Below, in pieces: positions 8,720 to 15,931 of a stretch of DNA of 45,788 bases. The translations under genes and the position numbers were made by a program. Source of the DNA: Orenia metallireducens. Lineage in GTDB: Bacteria > Bacillota > Halanaerobiia > Halobacteroidales > Halobacteroidaceae. The notes below the pieces were generated by a model. It did no database searches and was not told the DNA's origin. It saw only the letters and a program-made list of their open reading frames with translations. Each line of letters begins with the position of its first letter. Position 1 is the first letter of the stretch. Where the stretch lies: contig NZ_PVNB01000029.1 in NCBI RefSeq assembly GCF_003001995.1, positions 1-45,788 of the forward strand, given 5' to 3'.

Positions 8720-10084
8720 ATGAATTATAGTGAAATAGCAAAACAGATTTTAGAAGCTATTGGTGGAGAAGAGAACATTGATAGTGCAGCACATTGTGCG
8801 ACAAGATTACGTTTAGTATTAAAAGATAATGATAAGGCTGATAAAGCTAAGGTAGAGAGTATCTCTGCAGTAAAAGGAGCTTTTATCAATTCAGGGCAGT
8901 TTCAGATTATTATTGGGCAAGGGACAGTCAATAAAGTCTATGCAGAGTTGACTAAAGATAGTGGAGTTTCTGAGGTAAGTACTAGTGAAGCTAAAAAAGC
9001 AGCTATGCAGAATCTAAATCCATTACAGCGTTTTGCCAGAATGTTGTCAAATATCTTTGTACCAATTATTCCCGCTATTGTAGCTAGTGGATTATTAATG
9101 GGACTGTTGGGTATGGCTAACAGATTTAACTGGGTTGATTCTAGTAGTTCATTATATACTTTATTAGACATGTTCTCAAATGCAGCTTTTATCTTCTTAC
9201 CGGTAATTATTGCTTTTAGTGCAGCTAAAGAGTTTGGAGCCAATCCTTACTTAGCGGCAGCCTTAGGTGGTATCTTAATTCACCCTGCATTACAGAATGC
9301 TTGGACGATGGCTGGGGGAATAGAGAAGACTTTAGACTTATTTGGGATGAAGGTAGGAATGGTCGGTTATCAAGGTACAGTCTTACCTATCTTAATGGCT
9401 GTCTGGGTAATGGGATACATTGAAAGAGGTTTAAGAAAAGTTGTACCAAATGCTTTAGATATTATTGTAACCCCTTTTATAACTATCTTAGTAACAGGCT
9501 TTGTATCCTTACTTGCTATAGGTCCAGTGATGAGATTTGTAGGAGATGGAATTTCAGCAGCTATCTTATTTACTTATGATACTGCTGGGATAGTGGCTGG
9601 TCTAATCTTTGGTGGATTATACTCTTCAATTGTAATTACTGGGATGCATCATAGTTTCCATGCTATTGAAGCAGGATTGTTATCAAAGTATGGAGCTAAC
9701 TTCTTATTACCAATCTGGTCAATGGCTAACGTTGCTCAGGGTGGCGCTGCTTTAGCAGTATACTTTAAAACTAAGAATACGAAACTTAAGGCAATTGCTT
9801 TACCGGCAGCAACCTCTTGTTTCTTAGGAATTACCGAGGCTGCAATCTTTGGTGTCAACTTAAGATTGGTCAAACCTTTTATTGCTGCAGCTATTGGTGG
9901 TGCCTTAGGTGGAGGGTATATCGTATTGACTAAGGTGAGTATGGTTGGTTTAGGGGTAACAGGTATTCCAGGAATTACTATTGTAAAAGAAGGATCTATG
10001 ATTAATTATATAATTGCTGGTGTAATTGCTTTTGGTGGTGCTTTTGCAGCAACTTTCCTTATTGGTTTTAAGGATGAAAAATAA
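8720..10084 (+). CDS. scrA: Sucrose-type PTS permease, EIIBC
   Basis: Membrane permease that imports and phosphorylates the sugar, probably sucrose to sucrose-6-phosphate. The N-terminal EIIB domain carries the phosphorylation cysteine in HCATRLRL (Cys26), typical of the glucose/sucrose/trehalose superfamily. From about residue 100 a hydrophobic EIIC domain of roughly ten segments follows. There is no EIIA domain (454 aa), so phosphate must come from an EIIA-Glc-like protein encoded elsewhere. ATG 8720 follows AGGGGGAGAAAGA. Adjacent repressor, operators, fructokinase and GH32 hydrolase support sucrose over trehalose or beta-glucosides. Confidence 0.88.
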   Translation: MNYSEIAKQILEAIGGEENIDSAAHCATRLRLVLKDNDKADKAKVESISAVKGAFINSGQFQIIIGQGTVNKVYAELTKDSGVSEVSTSEAKKAAMQNLNPLQRFARMLSNIFVPIIPAIVASGLLMGLLGMANRFNWVDSSSSLYTLLDMFSNAAFIFLPVIIAFSAAKEFGANPYLAAALGGILIHPALQNAWTMAGGIEKTLDLFGMKVGMVGYQGTVLPILMAVWVMGYIERGLRKVVPNALDIIVTPFITILVTGFVSLLAIGPVMRFVGDGISAAILFTYDTAGIVAGLIFGGLYSSIVITGMHHSFHAIEAGLLSKYGANFLLPIWSMANVAQGGAALAVYFKTKNTKLKAIALPAATSCFLGITEAAIFGVNLRLVKPFIAAAIGGALGGGYIVLTKVSMVGLGVTGIPGITIVKEGSMINYIIAGVIAFGGAFAATFLIGFKDEK

Positions 10085-10092
10085 TCTAACTT

Positions 10093-10116
10093 AAAGAAGG
10101 GGAATTCCCCTTCTTT
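10093..10116 (+). terminator. Terminator after the PTS gene
   Basis: AAAGAAGGGGAA and TTCCCCTTCTTT form a perfect 24-bp palindrome 8 nt after the stop codon, followed by TATCATTTAATTT. GH32 downstream therefore probably has its own promoter or depends on read-through. Confidence 0.7.
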
Positions 10117-10119
10117 ATC

Positions 10120-10165
10120 ATTTAATTTAAGAATTTAATTTAAGAATTTAATTTAAGAATTTGAG
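10120..10165. repeat. Short tandem repeat, about 3.5 copies of a 13-bp unit
   Basis: The unit AATTTAATTTAAG is repeated head to tail three times and ends in the variant AATTTGAGTTTAAG. It lies between the PTS terminator and repeat copy B. Confidence 0.75.
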
Positions 10166-10245
10166 TTTAAGGATGGAATTAAGATGATTATTTTAATTTC
10201 AACTTTAAGTTCAAATATAGGTTTCCAAGTCTAAAGTGAAACTTG

Positions 10246-10358
10246 ATGGGGATATTGCGACACTTTTCACTTTGGTAGTTAGGGGTTGGGTGGTTAGGTA
10301 GTTCGATTTTCCTAACCCCTACCCACCTACCGCCTAAATCTCGTTTTTTCTCTATATA
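10246..10358. repeat. Dispersed repeat, copy B (GC-rich interior hairpin)
   Basis: Left end GGGGATATTGCGACACTTTT (about 10248-10267) is canonical. The interior holds inverted arms rich in TTAGG/GGTGG words (10274-10298 against 10311-10331). The right end, CTCGTTTTTTCTCTATATA, is a degraded form of GTCGTAATATCTCTATATA. It sits between the PTS gene and the GH32 gene. Confidence 0.6.
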
Positions 10359-10448
10359 GACACATCTTTAAAGTTCATTATAAATTTGATTGATTACCTG
10401 TTTTACTTATCACTCGTTACTAATTATTGATTATAGAGAGGTGTAATT

Positions 10449-11930
10449 ATGAATAAAGAGAAGGAAGATAAATTATTAGCTAAGGCTAAGCAAATTATTG
10501 AAGATAATAGAGAGAAAGTAGCAAAGGGTTATTATAGATTGAAGTATCATTTAATGGCTCCAGTAGGTTGGTTAAATGATCCCAATGGCTTTATCCAGTT
10601 TGATGGAGAGTATCATCTATGTTATCAATTCAATCCAGTCTATCCAGCAGATAAGCTGCTTTATTGGGGGCATTATAAGAGTAAGGATCTAGTAAGTTGG
10701 GAGGAACTACCGGTAGCTCTTGCTCCAAGTGAGTGGTATGAAACCCATGGCTGTTATTCAGGGAGTGCAGTTGATAATGATGGTACTCTGACCTTTATCT
10801 ATACTGGCAATGTCAAGGATGAATGGGATAATAGAGAGACCTACCAATGTTTAGCAATAACAGAGGATGGGGTCAACTTTCAGAAGCTAGGACCAGTAAT
10901 TGAAAATCAACCTGAAGGCTATACAAGGCACTTTAGAGATCCTAAAGTTTGGCAAAAAGATGGAAGTTGGTATATGGTGATTGGTACTCAGACTACTAAG
11001 TTAGAAGGAAGAGTCCTCTTATATAAATCTATGGACTTAAAAGAGTGGGAGTTAGTGGGAGAGGTAGCTGGGAGTAATTTTAACAATCTTGATGATTTTG
11101 GCTATATGTGGGAATGCCCTGATTTATTTGAGCTAGATGGCAAGGATGTTCTGCTTACTTTACCACAAGGTCTAGAGGCTCAAGGTTATCTCTATAATAA
11201 TATCTACCAAGCAGGATATCTAGTAGGTAAACTGAATTATAAGACTGGCAGGATGGATCATGGTGAATTCAGGGAATTAGATAGAGGCTTTGATTTCTAT
11301 GCTGCTCAGACTACTCTTGATGATAAAGGGCGAAGAATAATGATTGCTTGGATGGGATTACCAGAAGAGGATCAAAACTATGCTGAAAGAGATCAGGGGT
11401 GGATCCACTGTATGACTATTCCTAGAGAATTAAGGTTAAATGCTGAGAATAGATTGATTCAAAATCCAGTTGAAGAGTTAAAGCAATTACGAAGAGATTA
11501 TCTAGAATATAGAGGTATTGAGATTAACAATCAAAAATTAGAGTTAGAGGGGATTTCAGGTGATGTTCTTGAATTGATTGTTGAATTTGAAGTGGGAGAT
11601 GCAGAAGAATTTGGTATTAAGCTAAGGTGTTCTGCTGATGGAAAGGAAGAGACAATAATTAAGTATAAGACAGAAGATAAGATTTTATCTTTTGATAGAA
11701 ACAAGGCTGGATTGGGCGGAGGGGGAGTACGCCATTGTTTAATAGAGAATGATGGTAGGCTCAAATTACACTTCTTTATCGATAAGTCTTCTATAGAGAT
11801 GTTTGTTAATGATGGTCAAGAAGTATTCTCCGCTAGAATCTATCCAGGTCAAGATAGTAAGAGGATTAAATTTTTTGCTCAAGGTTCTAAAGTACTTATT
11901 AATAAAATTCAGAAGTGGAAGCTTAACTGA
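10449..11930 (+). CDS. scrB: Sucrose-6-phosphate hydrolase (GH32)
   Basis: Cytoplasmic beta-fructofuranosidase that splits sucrose-6-phosphate into glucose-6-phosphate and fructose. All three GH32 catalytic motifs are intact: WLNDPNG with nucleophile Asp44, FRDPKV with the transition-state Asp164, and ECPDLF with acid/base Glu222. After the five-bladed propeller a C-terminal beta-sandwich runs from about 355 to 493. There is no signal peptide, consistent with a phosphorylated intracellular substrate delivered by the PTS. ATG 10449 follows AGAGAGGTG. The 364-nt gap upstream holds a terminator, a tandem repeat and repeat copy B; no ScrR-like operator was seen there. Confidence 0.92.
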   Translation: MNKEKEDKLLAKAKQIIEDNREKVAKGYYRLKYHLMAPVGWLNDPNGFIQFDGEYHLCYQFNPVYPADKLLYWGHYKSKDLVSWEELPVALAPSEWYETHGCYSGSAVDNDGTLTFIYTGNVKDEWDNRETYQCLAITEDGVNFQKLGPVIENQPEGYTRHFRDPKVWQKDGSWYMVIGTQTTKLEGRVLLYKSMDLKEWELVGEVAGSNFNNLDDFGYMWECPDLFELDGKDVLLTLPQGLEAQGYLYNNIYQAGYLVGKLNYKTGRMDHGEFRELDRGFDFYAAQTTLDDKGRRIMIAWMGLPEEDQNYAERDQGWIHCMTIPRELRLNAENRLIQNPVEELKQLRRDYLEYRGIEINNQKLELEGISGDVLELIVEFEVGDAEEFGIKLRCSADGKEETIIKYKTEDKILSFDRNKAGLGGGGVRHCLIENDGRLKLHFFIDKSSIEMFVNDGQEVFSARIYPGQDSKRIKFFAQGSKVLINKIQKWKLN

Positions 11931-11956
11931 TAATTTAATAAATTTAGTGATTATTA

Positions 11957-11999
11957 AGCAAAACTCTTCATTATTTAAATAAATATGAAGAGTTTTGCT
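11957..11999 (+). terminator. Terminator after sucrose-6-phosphate hydrolase
   Basis: AGCAAAACTCTTCAT (11957-11971) pairs perfectly with ATGAAGAGTTTTGCT (11985-11999), followed by ATTTTTA. Confidence 0.85.
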
Positions 12000-12274
12000 A
12001 TTTTTAAAAGAAGAGAGTTGATTATTTGAAGTGGCAGATAAAGTTAATCCTGTTTATTGACATTTATTTCATTTTATAATACAATTATTATAAATTACAA
12101 CCCCCTATCCAAAATTTAACAAAGATTGCCCTTAGTTCTATGACTAAGAATTTATTTGAAAATTAACTTCTTATTTATAGGCATTCCTATCATTTAACCC
12201 TTCATAGATTTATTTTATAAATTCAAATGTCAGTTTGTGAGTAGATAATTTAGTTTGGATCTGCTTTTATAGAA

Positions 12275-12385
12275 TGACATTACAACACTTTTTTTGATTA
12301 AAAATTGATATAATTTGTAGGGAACGGTCGTGACCGTTCTCTACTGACCATCTGACACGAAAGTGTCGCAATATACCCATTAAGA
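12275..12385. repeat. Dispersed repeat, copy C
   Basis: Ends are GACATTACAACACTTTTTTT (left, diverged) and AAAGTGTCGCAATATACCCA (right, canonical). The interior contains a strong hairpin, GTAGGGAACGGTC against GACCGTTCTCTAC (12317-12344), unrelated in sequence to the interiors of the other copies. Confidence 0.7.
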
Positions 12386-12451
12386 TTCATTTTAAATTCA
12401 CGGATATATAATATTACACCTATTAAATATAATAAGAGGTGGTGTAGCACA

Positions 12452-14344
12452 GTGAATAGAAGTATTCTTAAGATTAATAATTTATCCTCTAGTAATTCAG
12501 AAGGTTATAGTATCGAAAAGATAAATTTAGATTTAAATTATGGGGAGGTCCATAGTTTAGTAGTGGAAAATGAATCGATCAGTGAGCTCTTCATTAAGAC
12601 CCTTGCTACTTACCTTAGAGGGGAATCTTTAGCAGAGATATTTGCTGAACTCCCATTAGAAGAGGTTGAAGGAGAATTGAATTTTAAAGGTAAGCTAATA
12701 AGTGAGGAGCATAAGCATAAGCTATCTGAAATAGGATTCTTATTAAAGAAATTTCCTCTTACAAACTCCTTTTCTATAGCAGAAAATCTCTTTGACTTAA
12801 ATTATCCAACCACAAGGTGGTTTAACTTTATTGACTGGAAGGAGATCAATAAGCGAGCTAAAGCTATTTTAACAAGCTTCAACTTTGGCTTAGATCATAA
12901 AGCCAAAGTAAGCACCTTATCTACTGAAGAGAAGAAGCTAGTAGCTATTGCTAAGGTCTTCTTAACGGAGCCAGAAGTGCTTATTATAAATGAGATGACA
13001 GATAAGCTAGGTTCTGATTCTACCTCTAAAGTCTATGAAATTATACATAATTATAAAAAGTCTGGTGGAAGCATCCTTTATATCACTAAAAGCTGGGAAG
13101 AGGCTTTAAAGATTTCTGATAGAATCTCAATCCTATCTAATTCTAAAATTAAAGGGACTTTATCGGCTGCAGAAGCTAAAAAATGTCCCCAAAAGCTCTT
13201 GAATATGTTAGTTGATTATAACTACAGAGAGGTTGAGGCTAGTTCAAGCGATGAGCGAGAAGTCTTAGATGCTGTCTTTAAAGCAGCAGAATTTTTGACC
13301 TCTGAGTATGAGTTAAAAGATGTGCTCTTATTATTAGCTAAAGAGGTAAGTAAGGTGATGAATGCCGATGGTTGTATTATAAATTTAATTGATGAGAGTA
13401 CTGGTACAGTAATAGATAGTTTAGAATTTAAAATAAAGAAGGATTTAGAAGCTACATTAAAGAAAAAATCTATTTTAAATATTTCTAAAGAGGATAATTT
13501 TTATTATTCTAATGCTAATGATAAGGAATTTTATTCCCTATTTAAAAAGATCAATCAGGTAAGAACAATTATCTGTATTCCACTTCTGATTAGGTCTCAT
13601 GTTTCAGGAATTATTCAGATCTTTTATGAAGGTTTTTATTTACATTCTGAAGAGGAAGCTAAATATTTATCGGCTTTTGCTCGGCAAGCTGCATTGGCTA
13701 TTGAAGATACTAGATTAATGGGCAGGTCTGCTTTACTACAAGAGAGCCACCACCGGATTAAGAATAATCTCCAAGCTATAGTTAATTTAATATCGTTGCA
13801 GAAGATTTTTATTAGTAAGAACTCAGATAAGTCCATCGATGATATTTTGGATAATATTATCCTACGGATTAAAAGTATAGCTACTGTACATGATATCTTA
13901 TCTAAAGATAAATTCGGTAGAAGTATTACAAATCTTAAGACTTTAATTAAAATTATTGTAAGATTTATTAATTTAGATAAGAAGGTTGAGGTCAATCTAG
14001 AGCTGGATGATATCTTTATTGCTTATAATAAGGCCTCTTCGATTGCTCTAATCGTCAATGAACTGGTCAGTAACTCTATAGAACATGCCTTTGCTAATGG
14101 GGAGGCTTGTACTCTTGATATCAAATGCAAACGTCTAGAAGAAGTAATATTATTAGTAATTAAAGATAATGGAGTAGGGATACCTCAAGACTTTAATTTA
14201 GCTAAACTGAACAGTTTAGGGTTATCGATAGTTGATTCTATAATTAAAAATGAATTTAAAGGAGAGATTAAGTTTTCTAAGTTAGAGCCAGGAACTAAGG
14301 TGATAATAAAGTTACCAATTAAAAGTATCTCATTAGGAAGTTAG
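12452..14344 (+). CDS. Sensor histidine kinase: degenerate RbsA-like ABC domain + GAF + HisKA_2/HATPase
   Basis: A 630-aa soluble protein in three parts. Residues about 1-250 follow the N-terminal ABC cassette of sugar-importer ATPases, closest in style to the RbsA-like protein at 16997. The Walker A GENGAGKS is replaced by VENESISE, the LSGGQ-type signature reads LSTEE, Walker B has Asn for Asp (LIINEM), and the switch histidine is absent (ITKS). It should therefore not hydrolyse ATP. A GAF domain covers about 265-420. The kinase core has the HisKA_2 motif ESHHRIKNNL (His433/434) and an HATPase domain with NELVSNSIEHAF and DNGVGIP. No membrane segments. GTG 12452 follows AGAGGTGG. The ANTAR regulator 109 nt downstream is the likely partner, as in EutW/EutV pairs. 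The pseudo-ABC part may sense transporter state; this is inference. Confidence 0.85.
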   Translation: MNRSILKINNLSSSNSEGYSIEKINLDLNYGEVHSLVVENESISELFIKTLATYLRGESLAEIFAELPLEEVEGELNFKGKLISEEHKHKLSEIGFLLKKFPLTNSFSIAENLFDLNYPTTRWFNFIDWKEINKRAKAILTSFNFGLDHKAKVSTLSTEEKKLVAIAKVFLTEPEVLIINEMTDKLGSDSTSKVYEIIHNYKKSGGSILYITKSWEEALKISDRISILSNSKIKGTLSAAEAKKCPQKLLNMLVDYNYREVEASSSDEREVLDAVFKAAEFLTSEYELKDVLLLLAKEVSKVMNADGCIINLIDESTGTVIDSLEFKIKKDLEATLKKKSILNISKEDNFYYSNANDKEFYSLFKKINQVRTIICIPLLIRSHVSGIIQIFYEGFYLHSEEEAKYLSAFARQAALAIEDTRLMGRSALLQESHHRIKNNLQAIVNLISLQKIFISKNSDKSIDDILDNIILRIKSIATVHDILSKDKFGRSITNLKTLIKIIVRFINLDKKVEVNLELDDIFIAYNKASSIALIVNELVSNSIEHAFANGEACTLDIKCKRLEEVILLVIKDNGVGIPQDFNLAKLNSLGLSIVDSIIKNEFKGEIKFSKLEPGTKVIIKLPIKSISLGS

Positions 14345-14345
14345 C

Positions 14346-14371
14346 GGTTACTGTCTTAATATCTCTATATT
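14346..14371. repeat. Dispersed repeat, copy D (right end only)
   Basis: GGTTACTGTCTTAATATCTC followed by TATAT matches copy F almost exactly and the right ends of copies A and E. It begins right after the kinase stop codon; no left end is visible. Confidence 0.5.
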
Positions 14372-14453
14372 TTATCAAATATTCTAATAACACAAGTTGT
14401 AAAATTATATTAAAGATATATCTTCAATTTATTATTTATTAGGGGGGGATCTT

Positions 14454-15041
14454 ATGCAAAAACCATTAAAGATTTTAGTAGCAGAAGATGAGTATTTATG
14501 TTTGATGGGTTTAAAGGCCAATTTAGAAAGGCTTGGCTATGAAGTAGTTGGAGAGGCAACAGATGGTGAAGAAGCCATCAAATTGGCTCTAGATAAAAAG
14601 CCTGATTTAATAATTATGGATATTAATATGCCCTCTGTAGATGGGATTGAGGCAATTAGAAGGATTAATAATAAGATATTTATTCCTAGTATAATAGTCA
14701 GTGGCTACCATGACCAAGAGTTAATAGAGAAGGCTAGTGGTGAAGATATTTTTGGCTATTTAGTTAAGCCTGTTGATGCTAATGATTTAAGTGCTGCTAT
14801 CAAGGTGGCAATGTCTCGATATAAGGAATTTAAGAGGTTAGAAAGTGAATTAAAGGATACTAAAATCTCTCTAGAAAATCGCAAGTATATCGAGAGGGCA
14901 AAGGGGATTTTAATGGATAGAAAAGGATTGAAAGAAGCAGAGGCGATGAAAGAATTACAGCAGATGAGTAGGAATAATAATAAGAAGATGGTAGACTTAG
15001 CTAAAGATATAATCAAAGCAGATAGTCTGTTTAGTGTATAG
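14454..15041 (+). CDS. ANTAR-domain response regulator (RNA-binding antiterminator)
   Basis: A 195-aa regulator with an N-terminal receiver domain (1-120). The acidic pocket is Glu11/Asp12, the phosphoacceptor Asp56 lies in IIMDINMP, and the conserved lysine is in YLVKPV. A coiled-coil linker leads to a C-terminal ANTAR domain (about 140-191) with the typical IERAKGILMDRKGL and the following helices. Phosphorylated ANTAR proteins such as EutV and AmiR bind paired RNA hairpins and prevent terminator formation. The upstream gene encodes a HisKA_2 kinase, the usual partner type. A leader with two similar hairpins and a terminator lies just downstream, at 15253-15417. ATG 14454 follows AGGGGGGG. 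The operon target is inferred; the domain calls are secure. Confidence 0.92.
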   Translation: MQKPLKILVAEDEYLCLMGLKANLERLGYEVVGEATDGEEAIKLALDKKPDLIIMDINMPSVDGIEAIRRINNKIFIPSIIVSGYHDQELIEKASGEDIFGYLVKPVDANDLSAAIKVAMSRYKEFKRLESELKDTKISLENRKYIERAKGILMDRKGLKEAEAMKELQQMSRNNNKKMVDLAKDIIKADSLFSV

Positions 15042-15193
15042 GAGGATCTGTTGATTTGCTTAGAGTAAATTGTCAGTATAATCCTAGAAAGTTAATTATC
15101 AGTTAGTAAAAACTAAAATTAAGTAAAGATGAGATTTACAGAGGATAATGGAGTTAAAATCATATAATTGTTTGAGGCTGTATTTGATTGAAT

Positions 15194-15222
15194 TTGATTG
15201 TTTCGGCATAAGAGTGTATAAT
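15194..15222 (+). promoter_or_regulatory. Sigma-A promoter of the ABC-transporter leader
   Basis: TTGATT (15194-15199) and a perfect TATAAT (15217-15222) are 17 bp apart. Transcription would start near 15229, about 25 nt before the first hairpin. Confidence 0.65.
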
Positions 15223-15252
15223 AAATTTATCAAGTGAGAGAGTTAGAACTTT

Positions 15253-15349
15253 TTCTTTATGCTCATGGTCGGTGTGGAGAAAATTATTTCAAGAGAATAT
15301 AAATGAACAATTTAAAATATAGAGTCTATGCCTATGGCTGGTGTAGATT
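15253..15349 (+). promoter_or_regulatory. Two-hairpin ANTAR-type antitermination target
   Basis: Hairpin 1: TTCTTTATGCT (15253-15263), loop CATGGTC, GGTGTGGAGAA (15271-15281), an 11-bp stem with several GU pairs. Hairpin 2: TCTATGCC (15325-15332), loop TATGGCT, GGTGTAGA (15340-15347), an 8-bp stem extendable by two pairs. The hairpins share the frame ATGC-x-x-ATGG-x-x-GGTGT. Counted from the loop A, both place A and G at positions 1 and 4, the reported ANTAR-site loop signature. They are 41 nt apart, and the terminator begins 12 nt after the second. The site is predicted by eye; no folding or covariance was run. Confidence 0.6.
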
Positions 15350-15361
15350 ACAGGGGTTATG

Positions 15362-15417
15362 GGTGCCCCATATATGTATACGTTAAATTATGTATGCATG
15401 TATGGGGCACCTGTTTT
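15362..15417 (+). terminator. Leader terminator (attenuator) upstream of the ABC operon
   Basis: GGTGCCCCATA (15362-15372) pairs with TATGGGGCACC (15401-15411), extended by AT pairs inward, and is followed by TGTTTTTATTTG. It lies more than 500 nt before the first gene and between that gene and the only good promoter, so read-through control is the obvious role. Confidence 0.8.
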
Positions 15418-15560
15418 TATTTGTATGAGTTTATAACATATAATTCATAAGTAAAACAATCATATATAATCATATAAGAGAACATAATTAAGAATAAACT
15501 ATAGCTTTTAATACTAAAAAATTTAATAGAGTGGGTATAACCTTTATAATAACTATTGAC

Positions 15561-15618
15561 TATAATAGCCCATTTATATCAAAATCTTTGGTGGCTTTGA
15601 TATAAATGGGCTATTATA
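15561..15618. other. Perfect inverted repeat with 23-bp arms
   Basis: The left arm (15561-15583, starting TATAATAGCCCATTTATATC) and right arm (15596-15618) are exactly complementary around the 12-nt loop ATCTTTGGTGGC. No T-run follows (CTTAAAATAATAAG), so it is not a standard terminator. It could be a second attenuator, an RNA-stability element or a small insertion. Confidence 0.6.
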
Positions 15619-15620
15619 CT

Positions 15621-15710
15621 TAAAATAATAAGTTTTAGGTAATTAGAGTCATAAGTTTAATTACTTTAATAAGGACTCTTATTATAAATTGAGGGCTAAA
15701 GCCCTTTAAA
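15621..15710 (+). repeat. Leader unit 1 of a tandemly duplicated two-hairpin structure
   Basis: It runs from TAAAATAATA to the A-rich tail after GCCCT. It has a stem AGAGTC (15645-15650)/GACTCT (15674-15679) with ATAAG at both ends of its loop, then the segment CTCTTATTATAAA, then the hairpin AGGGCTAAAGCCCT (15692-15705). Unit 2 repeats the same order. Confidence 0.6.
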
Positions 15711-15782
15711 AAGAGATTAAAGGGAAGGGGGATAGTTAATAAGTTAATTTAATAATTATTATAAGCGATTATTTTATTAGAT

Positions 15783-15873
15783 TAAAATAATCATAAGTTG
15801 ATCAGAGCCAATAAGTATGGTTGTTCTATAAGGGCTCTTATTATAAAGATGGGGCAGCAGCCCCATCTAAATA
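15783..15873 (+). repeat. Leader unit 2 of a tandemly duplicated two-hairpin structure
   Basis: It has a stem AGAGCC (15804-15809)/GGCTCT (15833-15838), again with ATAAG words next to both stem strands, the identical segment CTCTTATTATAAA, then the hairpin GATGGGGCAGCAGCCCCATC (15848-15867). Several stem changes relative to unit 1 preserve pairing (T to C with A to G). It ends about 40 nt before the ribosome site of the binding protein gene. Confidence 0.6.
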
Positions 15874-15931
15874 AAATGAGTTAAAAAATCAAAAAATCTA
15901 TTGATTTAATTAAAATTGGGGGGATTTATTA

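Larger units (their letters stand above)
11931..12451. other. 521-nt gap after the sucrose cluster
   Basis: It contains the terminator at 11957-11999 and repeat copy C at 12275-12385. The middle (about 12010-12270) is AT-rich with only a small hairpin (CTTAGT ... ACTAAG near 12131-12148). No gene is supported, and no convincing promoter for the kinase gene was seen. Confidence 0.6.
15042..15931. other. 890-nt non-coding leader region of the sugar ABC operon
   Basis: It holds, in order: a sigma-A promoter (15194-15222), two similar hairpins (15253-15281, 15323-15349), an intrinsic terminator (15362-15417), a perfect 23-bp-arm hairpin (15561-15618), and two copies of a roughly 90-nt unit with two hairpins each (15621-15710, 15783-15873). 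The binding-protein ribosome site follows. No coding frame with a ribosome site was found. Small frames start inside both ANTAR-type hairpins but lack Shine-Dalgarno sequences. Confidence 0.7.

Noticed and set aside
12294-12314. Promoter TTGATT...TATAAT inside repeat copy C
   Set aside because: The spacing is only 9 bp, far below the functional range.
15329-15458. A 40-codon frame starting MPMAGVDYRGYG, and a similar short frame MLMVGVEK starting in the first leader hairpin (15259)
   Set aside because: Neither has a Shine-Dalgarno sequence, and both run through hairpin and terminator sequence. The similarity between their starts is explained by the repeated RNA hairpin.
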